Of a stretch of 64,000 nt of DNA, positions 10,901-22,900 are shown one piece after another. Position 1 is the first letter of the stretch. Every line of letters begins with the position of its first letter. The DNA is from Molossus alvarezi (taxonomy: Eukaryota > Chordata > Mammalia > Chiroptera > Molossidae), in NCBI GenBank assembly GCA_037176705.1, contig CM073885.1, positions 218,934,290-218,998,289 on the forward strand. The letters run 5' to 3'. Below the pieces are notes generated by a model. That model saw nothing but the letters and a program-made list of their open reading frames with translations, ran no database searches and was not told the DNA's origin. The translations under genes were made by a program, and so were the position numbers.

Positions 10901-13900
10901 GCAGGCGGACAGAGGCAATCTATCCAAATCACATAGAAAAAGTGTGTGGAAATCAGTTCACAAATCAAAGTACCTAATCCTAATTCTTATAATCCTATTC
11001 TGATTGGTCAACAAAGCCATTGCATTTTTGATCAACTGACACATTTTTAAGAACACGGTGAATTTATTAACATTCCATAACCTCATGTGGAAAATATGGG
11101 CTACATGAATAGAGTAAATTTGAAGAGATTAAGATAAATATATATATTTTTCCTTTGGGTGTATAATAAAAAAAAGGCACAGATATAGGGAGAAATAAAA
11201 CCATAGCAAATGGAGTTTCAAAGCACATCCAATCCATCAAAATTCTTTCAATCCTCCCTGCGAAATAAATCTAGAAACTGACCACTTTTCACCACTTCCT
11301 CCCTAGACCAAGCCACCATCACCCTTTCTCTGGACTACAGCAAAAACCTTCTAACTGGACCACCTGCTTCCAGTCTTGCCTCCTTCTGTCCGCCCCCAAG
11401 GAGCAGCCCAAATGACCCTTTCACAAGTAAGCTAGGTCAAGCCCGCTCTGCTTAGCACTCCCAGCAGCTGCCATTGGCGTCAGGGTAAAACACACCTTTA
11501 TCGTTGCATCCAGGTCGCTACCGAACCTTATCTCCAATTCCTTTCCCCTCAGTCCCTGCTTTCAGCCATACTCACTTGCCTGCTGTTTCTTGAACACACC
11601 AAGCATACTTCTGCTTCAAGCCTTTTTCACTTGCTGAGAAATTTTCCTGAAATTTCTCTGCATGAGAGGACTTCCCGATCACCTTATGTAGAAGAGCACC
11701 TGCCTCCCCCCAGGTACTCTCTGGTTCCATTAAACTGCTTTATTCTCTAGGCAGTACTTAGTCCTCCGTGTCCCCACACTAAAACGTAAGCTCCACAAGA
11801 ATACGAACTCCGCATCTGTATCCCCAGTACCTGTCACAAAGTTGGTCCACAATCACTTTTGTTGAACAAACGAATAGGTGAAAGAAATGAGAACATAATA
11901 TGCCCTCATTCAGTGAATTTCAAATCATTAATTCTTAATAGCCTTCAGTTATTAGCCCAATACTCACAAATTCTGTGTTTTCTTCATAAACACAATAGCC
12001 ACTCCTTGAAACGCATTCAGGACAGCATTTTCCATCTAAGTGAATTAATTCTTCACCCTGTACGAGTAAGGGTTGCAGAGACACACATCAAATTAACATC
12101 CCCAGGTAGCAGAGCTAAATTCCGAAGCTGATGAATTACCTGACTGGAATGAGAAACATTGAGCATTCTCCTTTGCCTTGGCCTACGGACTATCTCATCA
12201 CCCTCTGCCCACGGACGTCCAGTCAATATAGTCACTAGTCACCCCCCAAAGGCCTTTTCTTCCTGTTTCTGGTGATACTTGTGCACAGATCCCTGCATAA
12301 TCTCCTACCTATTACCAGGAGCTCACATGAATAACAAGAATGGCCAAGGTCAATGTTACAGTCTTGGAAAGTTATGAGCTTCAGAAAAGGATTAGGCTTT
12401 CTTAAATACACAAAGTTTGAACTTGTGATTCGGTTTCATTTACAGCGCTCAAATCAAACCAACATTTTCCCTTGAATACAAAATCAGAAACATCCCTTGA
12501 TGCACAGATGTAGTCTCAGGCCTAAGTTAAACAGTAGAACACTACTTGCTATTCAGTATTCTGAAACTGTTGTCTAGTTTACATAATCACGATTTTTAAA
12601 ATGTAAGAGGAAGGAAAGAAATGCCACACTAGGAAGGGAGATGTTTAACTTTCAAAAAGTCTTATCATTTTAACTTCCCAATATCAGCAATTTCAAATTT
12701 TTTATTTTTGATTACAAAATAATAAAGCTTACTAGAAAAAATTAAATAATTCTAAAGGAGGGGGAGAAATAAACCAAAGAACGTATATGTATATATGCAT
12801 AACCAAAGGACACGGACCACAGTGGGGAGTGGAGAGGGTGGGTCATTGGGGGGGAAAAGGAGGGACAACTATAATACTTTCAACAATAAAGATAAATTTA
12901 AAAAATTAAATAATTCTAATTTTTTTAGCTTAGAAAGTATAATTCTACTGCAGTTCTACCTACCAGGAAATATCCTGTTAAAAATACAATCTCTGTTTAC
13001 AATTTTTTGTATAGAAAAACCAACATCTACTATCTATGAGCTAAAGAGTACTCTTCAAAGCACTTTCCACTTTGTAAAAATATATCTATTTTCTAAAGAA
13101 TGGTGGTATTTCTTTAAATAAAGACATGTAATTTGGGATCTATATTATATCTAAAGTGCAGAAACCATGTTAGGTAAAAATTGAATCATGTAAAATCGCA
13201 TTAAAAGAATAATCACAATGGTATTTTATGCTTAAAACACTCTGCATTAAAGAAAAATATAAAAATAGTATCGGCTGCTCTGAATTGCAGCATTATGTAT
13301 GAATAGATTTTAGTCGCTTCCACTTTTCTTAAACCTTCAATTTCCTAAGATGAAAATGTATTATATTTTTTACTTACATTTATTGTTGAAAATGTATTAT
13401 TTTAATGAAGGAAAACATAAACTTTTAAAAGAAACACAAAAATATATGAATGATTGTAACTTTTTATAGCGTCTAAAAAGTTATTTCAAAAAGAAGAAAG
13501 TTCTATAGATCGCTGTCCATCAAAATCTAAGGCCAATCAGAGGCTAATGGAGAGCACTGGGTGCCACAGAGAGCAGAGTATTTACATATAAATTGTTTTG
13601 CAGAAACGTGACAAATGAGCTAGTTGTGAAGGCATAGCCCAGAAACACAGTGAAATTTGCTTTCAGAGCATACAAAGGGGTTTATAGGCATGTAATCTAG
13701 GTTGCTTGAAACAATGTTTTGGAACAAGGCAACATGAAAATGGAGCCTGCATCACCCCATCAAGCAAAGAAGGCAGTTGTTCAAATGCTCCCCTAAATAA
13801 CCGCCAGTCCTGCTCCCGGGGAGCAAGGATTCAGATTTGGTGAGACAGGATTTGTTATTTATTGAAGAAGCCTGGACGCCCCAAACCGTGTCAGTCACTG

Positions 13901-16900
13901 CGGCGGGGAGCTTGCTCCCATTCGCTTTTGGCTGTTGCTTTGAGAAAAATTGTTTTGTGAAAGAAAACTAATTCTTTCCTTTTTGAGAGGTTTCTGCTTC
14001 ACAGCCAGAAGAAAGGAAAACAATACAATCATTAATAAATAACAATACAAGAATAAACTCAGTTTCATGTACCCACAACTTTAAGCCTGCTTTTGCCCTA
14101 CCCTGTATGATGCATCCTTAAAAAAAAAGGTAATTTGACTTCTTCATCTGAATTCATCTTCAAAGATAACACAAAATACAGAAATAAAAATCATCATACT
14201 GTGCTATTCTACTATTGATTTGTTCATGTTCCAATATCTAGGAGCTTGGTTTGATATGCCAAAGACAAGGATCATACCATTTTCTCCTTTCTAAAGAAAA
14301 GTTGTGTGCTGCCCTGGCCAGTGTGGTTCAGCGGTGAGAGCATCAGCTCATGGACAAAAGGGTCGTGGGTTTGATTCCCAGTCAAAGGCACGTATCTGGG
14401 TGGTAGGTTCAATCCTGGGTGCCGGGTGGAGTCATCTGGGAGGCAACCAATGATGTGTCTCTCTCATTTCGATGTTTCTCTCTCTCTCTCCCTCCCGCCC
14501 TCTCTTCCACTCTGTCTAAAAAGCAATGGAAAAATATCTTCAGGTGAGGATTAGAAAAAAAAGAAAGAAAGAAAAGTTGTATGCTGATTTGAGTGCTATT
14601 CAGAATCTTGCTATTGATAACAGTGTGATAATTAGTACAACTGGGAAGCTGCACAGCTGGTCTCCTCATCTAGATGTTTACATGTAGGCACCTTTGCGGA
14701 CGTGCACACACTCAGACGGAGTCCACCCTTGGAAGACGAGATGAGACACTGAACGACCTTGATAGTCTAGAAAAGGCATCAAGTAGGGGAGCACCGAACA
14801 GCAATACCAGGAGTGCTTTTCACCGCTCCCCTTGGCAGACGCAGTCATTTCTTCAGCACGCATTTAATTCGCGCTTCCCTGTCGGTGCCACTGCATATTG
14901 CACTTCTGTTTACGCGTCTGACTTCCCCAAAGGTTGGAAACTCTTAGGTCGGACGCGTCCTGTTCATCTTTGTATCTCCAAGTAAACCGAAGTTGGGAAG
15001 GAATTATACCCAGTCTTTCCCAAGGTCCTTAACCATACGAACCGAGGTTAGATTCCTAGGCTTACACAAGGGCATTAGCCAAGGTCATTATTTACAGAAG
15101 AATGGCACAGACAGAAAGTAAGGGATATTCTTAGTAAGATTCCATTTTGGTTAAAATTTCACTTCTAATAGTGTTTCCAGTTCAGAGCCCAGCACCTTAA
15201 ATGACATTTAGGAGCATGGAGGTGATCTGGAAAAAAGTCATTCAGCTGATTGAAGATCTGAGGAAATCAGCTAATGGCATTAAAACTCCTCAGTGCATAA
15301 AAGAGAAAATGAGGCGGTGGGAGACAGTAGAAGAAAGAGACGAGGGGTGCTGCGGGGTGCCCCGGGGAACACTGAGGGCCCCTCCACCGACGTCAGCGGC
15401 GGCCTCCCCTTCTCCCTAGGAGCAGGGAAGAGGGCCCGGCTTTGCGGCCAGGAGGACAGCAGCGCGTGGAAATCCCCTGACCCTCAGGGTAGTGGGTCAA
15501 ATTCTTTTCTGTGAGTGCGACTCTTTATTCGGACCTGACAAACTAGGTGGCTGAAGAACTCACCCTACCAGGATCCTCTCTTCTACATTTTCCATAAATC
15601 CCGGGATGTGAGACAAATTAAAATCCTGGAAAACAACCCAGCATCCTCTGGGCAGACCGCCGAGGCCAGGAAGCCCAGCCTCAGCCCGAGAGAGAGGGAG
15701 AAAGAAAAGGGCCCTGATTGGGGTTTTTCTCATCTTCAACCAACCATTCTGACTCCCCTGACATAATCAAAGGAAAGAAATGAAAAGACGTGTGGGGGGC
15801 AATAAATCTGCAAGAAGCAAGACCCTTTTTTACTTAAACATGCCTCGGCTCTGCCAGGACTCCGAAGGAGGAGGCAAAATGAAAAATAACCCTGTCACTG
15901 ACAGCCTCGTTGGAAAGGGTGTTCCTCCTCAGGCCAGTGTCGGGAGGAGCTGAGACGGGGAAGAAGAACCAGAAAGAAAAATGGCCTCACAGACAGCCAG
16001 AGCCTCAGATCTCCCAAGCTCCCCTCTTCTACTCCAGCTCACAGCCCGGAGGGAAACTGGCGGGGCGGATGGGAGCGGTGGGGGAGAAAGAAGCAACTTT
16101 AAAAGCAATTTGTTTTGCAGTGGGTAAAAATTGAGTTCAAAGAAGAAAAAAAAAAAAAGCAATTTCCCTACAATATCCTGTAGTGCAAACAGAGGCTACT
16201 TTGTGAGACGCTTCTAGAAATCCAGCGGACCGCACGAGTCAAAAGAGGTCAACAGAGTTAATTACTTATGAGATTCCCCCCCACCACTTAAAAACAAACA
16301 AAAAAACATTTCGTCCCCTTTCCCGGTCCACAGGAGCAGCCAGGGGTCCTGCAGCAGCAGCCAGGCCCGGGGCACCTGCGCCCTCTGTCTCAAGCACGGC
16401 CAGCGGGCAGGCCACCAGCAGCGAGGTCCAGCCGCACTCACGGACAGCCTCCCGTCCCACTGCGCGTCCTGCCCTTTCCTGTGTCAGTCTCAGGGCTTCC
16501 GATCTGAGAGCGGAAAGATCCAGGGGACTGCTCCAAGCCAGTCTGCACAGACAGTGACACTGACCTTCTTTACACCACAGGATCACTGTGCTAGAAGGCT
16601 CCCTGAAATGTGAGCAGCCAGCCTGAGGTCCCCTCCGCTGCTGAGAAGTAAGCAACAGCTGAGGGACCACCTCTCCCACCGGAGGGGAAGTGCGTCTTAC
16701 CTGGGCACACTCCACGTTGGCACACTGTGCAGTGTGGCAGGTCACTCGGCCGTGGTCACACGTGCAGAACTCGCAGGCCAAGCCCCTCCACATTTCATCC
16801 TGGTACCGCACGATCCCATTGTGTGAGCAGCTCCCGGCGGGAGACACACACTCCTCACAGCATCGCCCATGACGCTGAGCCCGTCTCTGACCCTGAGGAG

Positions 16901-19900
16901 GCAAAAAGGACGGGGTGAAGGGTGGAGGGGAGTGCTCAGGACAGTGTGAAAGCATCTGAGCCGGGGGCAGGAGGACACAAAGCACTCGACTCTGCTTCTT
17001 CACCCCCAGTCCAGCTAAGGAAGTCCCCTCTCTCCACCCCAGCCCTCCTGCCTGGAAGGTCTTCCACACCTTCATCGAATATACTAAACATTGTAACGCT
17101 TGATTCCCTTAACGGACACACTGGACTAAGAAATGCATTTCTGAAGTGACCCAGAAGAGAACTTGGAAAAGCAGCTACACGTGCTCAGTACCTTTCCACA
17201 CCTCAGAGGCGGGCAGGCTTGCTTGTGGCACCGGACCTCGCCCCGGTCACACACACACGTGGTGCAGGCGTTTTCGCTCCACTGTTCACCGTGCTGAGCA
17301 AAGACGTGGAAGAAGAGAGTGGGAAGCCGAATGTCACATGTATCAAATAGAAATACAGGCACATAAGACAGGGTTTCTTATTACGGTTTACTACTGAGCC
17401 ACATTGATGCACTCTGGAGAAGTGGTATCGTTTAGGTAGCAACAGCCTAGAGGAACAAAGTCAATAACTGTCCAAGGGGACTCTGGGTTAATTGTCATTC
17501 CGTTCTCATCCCAAAGATGTGTTGAGGGCCTGCCCTAGGCCAGGTACACAGAAGATGAATAGGAAGACCCTGTTTGTTGGCTAAAAATGATCATTCTTTA
17601 GTTGTTCTTTGCCAGGTGACCCAGCTCTCTTTGCCACATATTTATTTCCCAGCTTCCCCTGCATCGAGGGCACGGCACTGTCCCTATCCTAACTGAGGGG
17701 AAGTTTGCTAAAGAGACAAAGGTCAGGGAAAAGATCTTTCTCCCCATGACAAAAATCCCACTCCTTTCTTCCACCAGCCTTTAGAAATGGTTGTGTGAGG
17801 ATAAGCTGCCTGAAGCTGAGGAGGCATCGTGGGGACCGGAGGAGACAGGGCAGAGGGCAAAGGCCGCATGCTGAGCATGGCAGGGTGGAAAGGTCAAAAG
17901 AGCTTCGATCCTGGAGGACATCATGAGACCCGAACTGAGCAGCCTTGCGGCTGCCCTGCCTCTGGACTTCCTGTTATGGGAGAAAATACTGTTCTCATTT
18001 TAGCTACTTGTAGAGGAATATTTCTGTTACTTGCTGCCACAGTCATCACGACAGACATAGGGGCTATCTCTTCCCTGAGAAACTGATCTGGCACAGGTGT
18101 GGCTACTGGATTGGACGCACAGATCTAGTGCATATAAACATCCTTTCCCAGTGAGCTATTTTCATGCAGATTTCATGTGGTCCATCTACAATTTGTGGCA
18201 CCACCCTGCAATACTCAGTTCCAGATTCCCTATTGAGTCATAATCCCAATTTCTAGTTAGTCTTCCTCAGAGTGGTTGACAAGTAAGAGAAGCAATTGAG
18301 TTTATTCTTAATATAATCATGTAACCTTAATATAACCTTCTGGCTCAGGTGGGCACTCCTAAGACAGAATATTCATTGATTTATTCTCTTTGTTTTTACT
18401 TGGCGCCTACCATCTATGAGGCCGTTATCCCAGCTGCCCCAAGAGTATTTTGAAGTTTGCAGGACCCACTGCCCCCAGCGCCCCACCTCCCTTCCCTCTC
18501 TCACCTACCACCCCCTCGTACTGCCCCTCAATGTAAGGCAAGGGGACGTCATCTCTAAATATCAGTGCATAAAATCCAATCGAAGCAGACAGACAACCTA
18601 AGTGTAAACTGGTAGTAACCAATGACAGTCCTTTTTCCCTTCAAGATGTTTGAACAATAAGTTCACCAAGCTTCGTGAACTGGGGACTTCTTGCCAGCAT
18701 ATTCCTTTATATTTCTAATCCCCTCCAGTTTAATTTTTTCATAAAGGCTTTCCATGTAGAGAAGAAGAAAGCCGTTTATGCACTGCGTTACTGATCCTGG
18801 CAAAGACTCAGACGTGAGGGCAGGAGCTACCGTGGTTGGGAGAGTGGAGGGCTGATGTGCAGAACACACGTCAGAACACCCCCGTGGGTACAGCAAAGGT
18901 TACCTGGTACACCTGGCCAGCAGCGGAGCAGGATCGGGAAGAGCAATGGGGGCAGCATTTTCCAGGAGCTCGAACCACAGTTTCATCCTTAATATCCAGA
19001 AAAGGAATAATCCATCAAAAGGAAACATTACTAAATTCCACAAAGGTAGGAAAATTGTATTCATAGCCTATGGCAACATGTACCTCAAGCATCCATAAAC
19101 AGCAATTTCCTCTCATTTAGTATCTATTAGTAACCTGGTGCTTTAATAAGAATTAGCACTGTACATTCATTAAGTCCCATCCTCTTCTAAGAACAAACAA
19201 AAGCGCAAATAATAACCATAACAATAATAATAGTACTTAGTGTTTGCCAGGCACTATGTTAAGTGCGTTACAAGGACCTTATCAAGTAGATGCTCTTTTT
19301 TTTTTTTTTCTTTTCTTTTTTTTTTTTTTATCCTCATTCGAGGACATTTTTCCATTTTTTGTGTTCAGGTAGAGTGGGAGGGAGAGAGAGGAAGAGAGAG
19401 AGAGAAACATCGACGTGAAAGGGACACATCGAGTGGCTGCCACCCGCACAACCGACCAGGGCCGGGGACAAACTGCAACCGAGGTACGCGCCCCTCGCGG
19501 GAACCGAACCCGGGTCTCTCAGGACCGCAGGCCGACGCTCTAACCGCTGAGCCAAACCGGCCAGGGCTCAAGTAGATGCTCTTATTACCACTTTACAAAC
19601 AAGAAAAGTAAAGACTGGAGAAGTCATGTGACTCACCCCAGGTCACACAGTGGACTTGGTAATAGTAGATTGTCCGTAATGGAAACTTAGAGCACTAACC
19701 ATACTAACTGTAAGAACATTTACAGCCCTACTGAGTTGCCTCTAAATTCAAAGAGAAGGTATCTCTCATGCACTAGTTCGCTATTCTTTTGCATCCATAC
19801 ATTTACACATATGCATTAGGAAGGTTCTTAACATGAAAAATATTAATCATATCTCTAGATAGCTGGGAATAAGTCAGTGTGTATTCGCCTCTAACACCCC

Positions 19901-22900
19901 CTCCTTAACCCCAGAATATCAGACCATTTGTCTCCGCTGCCCTAAGAAGAAATTTCACAGCAAGAGTCTCCTCATTAATTCCAAAAAGTCAGCATCTCGC
20001 TTTAACTCATCACTACAGCCTCCTTGACGGGCAGGAAGATAGACCAATTAAAGACAGGGGAAGGGGGGTGAGAACCAACCAGATTCAATGTGTAAGAAGT
20101 AGTATATCTTATATAGAGAATACCTAACAATTCTCTTCCTTCTCTTATTAGAAGCAGAAAATGAGATTTTTTTTTTTTTTTTTTTTTTTTATCATGGTTG
20201 CTCTCATGTTCATTCTTCAAGAAAAAGAAGGCCAAAGTATTTGGGGAGAAAGAGGTGTCAAATAACCTTAATTTTTCTTGGAAAGTTCTGGTCATACTTC
20301 AGTAGTTCCTTAACCCCAATGATATATGATGTGTTCAATTAATGTGTTACTATCTAGTAGGATTTATTTCAAATACATGAATCACTGTAATTACACTGAC
20401 AACTGTTTTCTATGCTTTATTTTATTTATTTTGATTCTATATGCAAAAGATTATGACCATTGACATTTAAGAGAGATGTGAAAATTGAACATGGGATGAA
20501 ATCACTGAGCATGTCTTCATCTGAGAACTCTAGTTTAATGAAATTTCAGTGAGGAATAATATCAAGGTTTATCTGATACCACACTTTTCAGTACCTTTAT
20601 TGAAGTAAACAAAACGAACTTATACAACGTTAAGTAAACAGGGGACACATGTCACGATCACAAATCTTGAGGAGAAACAGAGTTAGTATCAATCTATCTG
20701 AACCAACCTGGACTAACCCCAAGCACAGCAGCAGAGTCAGCAGAGAGTGCAGGGAGGGAGGGATTACTGACACCAAGGCTGGTGCAGGGAAAATCAAGCT
20801 TTCCGATACTTATTGGCAATGCCTAATTATATAATTTGTTAACAGAAACAGAAGCTTCCTTCACAAACACAGACCAACAAGGGCAGGAAGAAAAAGCATT
20901 TAAGGAGAAAATATGCCAGGATACGAGAGAACTCTATGATTCACAGGTGCTTTATAAGCTGGACTGGAGAGGCACGTAAGAAGGTGAGCAGCGAGGTGGG
21001 TCAGAGACCTGGGAACGGCTTTTTAACATGACTTTTATTGCTGTCATATACCTGGATCCTATTATCCTGGTCTTCTTAGATTTGCTCTTCCAAATGTACA
21101 GTTTGATACAGGGGCCAGCAAACTATGGACTGTGAGCCAAATCCAGCCCACCACCTGTTTTTGTAAGTTTGGTTTTACTGGAACACACTCATATCCATTC
21201 ATTTACATATTAGCTACAGCAGGCTGTGTGATACAATGGCAGAGTGAAGTGGCTGTTCCAACGGCATGGCACACAAGCTGGGATGTTTCACTATCTGAAA
21301 AAGTTTGTTAGCCCCAGGTCTGATATGTTACCTCAGTTATCACAGGAGCCCAGTAAAAAAATATATGTTGCCCTGGTCAGTTTGGCTCAGTGGTTAGAAT
21401 GTCAGCCCACGGACCAGAGAGTCCTGGGTTCGGTTCCCGCTAAGGGCACGTACCTCAGTTGCAGTTTGTCCCCGGCCCTGGTTGGGGTCGTGTGGGTGGC
21501 AGCCAGGCAATGTGTTTCTCTCACATCGATGTTTCTTTCTCCTCCCCCACCCCGTTCTATCTAAAGATAATGCAAAAAATGTCCTTGGGTGAGGATAAAA
21601 ATAAATTAATATATATATATATATATATACATACATACATATATATATATAAGTTGATTAATGTAATTACAACTTTGGTTTAAAGTACCATTTACGATAT
21701 ATTTATTTATGGTTTTCCATATTCCCTACATAAAAATATTTAAGATAAAGAAGTCTGTAGTGTCTCATAGCTAACGGCACTTGATAAAATATCTTCCCAC
21801 TAGGACACCTCAAGATATAGAAAGAAATGAAACCTCCACCACCCAAAAGTAGAACAGCTCACCTCCTGCCACGGCCAAGAGGAAGGCCCACGGACCGTCA
21901 GACATTCTGTGGCCTTCCTTTGGTTTGTAAGCCTGAATAGGAACAAGAACATCAAGTCTTCCTGATCCTCTGTCTTCCTACATCAAACACCACATGGCCT
22001 TCATCCCTCCGGCATGTGGCTACTGCTATTCAAGGTAACCAGGGTGCCTCAATATCTTTTTTTCTGCATCTAGTTAGAGCTCACATATTTTTAAAAAGAG
22101 TGGAAATGATGTGTGTTGGGGGAGTAGAGGGAACACTAAAAAGCAGGGGTGAGGGGAAGAGGACACCCCAAACGTAAAGCATACAGTTGCAGAGACAGAA
22201 AGAGCCCTTTGCAGTGGGTGAACTGGGGGCTATACTTTTTCTTCCATGTATTCAGAACGTAAGAGGGTTGTGCAGTGGGGTTGGGAAAAGATCTGATCTC
22301 CGTACAATAGAGCTACCCTACCCTACCTGCACATATCTCAGCATCTGGCTGAGGCCCCAAGAAGGGAATTAGCCAAGGGCAGGCCTCTTATCCTGGCAGC
22401 TTTCAACAGTGGGTATGGGTAGATTTTCCTGATGATCAAGGATGAGTAAACAGAAAGAAAGGAACTTGGGAAAAACCCTGAAGAAAATCTGAAAGGAGTA
22501 ACATTCTGAAGATTCAGAGAAAGAGCAGATTTCTGAATGCTACATACTACATGAGCTAAGAGAAAAGATTTAAAAGCAGTCTTGCAATTTCAGTAAGATG
22601 TAAGAAAATGCCGTCTTTATTAAATAGAAGCAGGAAGCAATAAAAAACGAATAAGCATTGGGATAAAAAATAGATGAACCAATGATAAAAGAAATAAGGA
22701 AGAATCAAAACAAAATTAGTGTGAAATCTTCAAATTAAAATAAGTACTGAAGGTAGTAAATACAAACTCAAGAGGTTGTCTCCATAATGCAGGGGAAAGA
22801 CAAAGAGTGAAGACAAGAAAGAACATGGTTGATACTGAGGGGAAGATAAGGGAGCAATCTCAGAATCATAGGTGTTTCTGGAGAAATGAGAATAACTAGA

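Larger units (their letters stand above)
10133..11967 (-). other. FRAS1 intron h-i
   Basis: The intron contains a MIR (10670-10865) and a long L2 3' end (11270-11880) that stops about 90 bases from exon h. Confidence 0.9.
12058..16700 (-). other. FRAS1 intron g-h
   Basis: It contains a short L1 3' end (12756-12900) and a SINE (14312-14567). The stretches 13500-14000 and 15290-16070 are not recognisably repetitive and are GC-richer than their surroundings; 15330-15450 has several CpGs. I see no exon in them. Confidence 0.85.

Noticed and set aside
16266..17075. 269-codon open reading frame on the minus strand
   Set aside because: It is FRAS1 exon g read through its acceptor and donor into intron sequence; only 16701-16892 is coding.
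21244..21564. A recurring open reading frame peptide (contains VPAKGTYL and SCSLSPALVG-like words) also seen near 19400, 31000, 35450 and 56400
   Set aside because: Each copy is a translation of the SINE head and body, with the same words at the same SINE positions. It is a repeat artefact, not a protein family.
21841..21960. Possible extra exon near 21.85-21.95 kb with a donor-like gcaggaggtgagct on the minus strand
   Set aside because: FRAS1 exons d and e join without missing residues, and this sequence does not encode a VWC-like Cys pattern.
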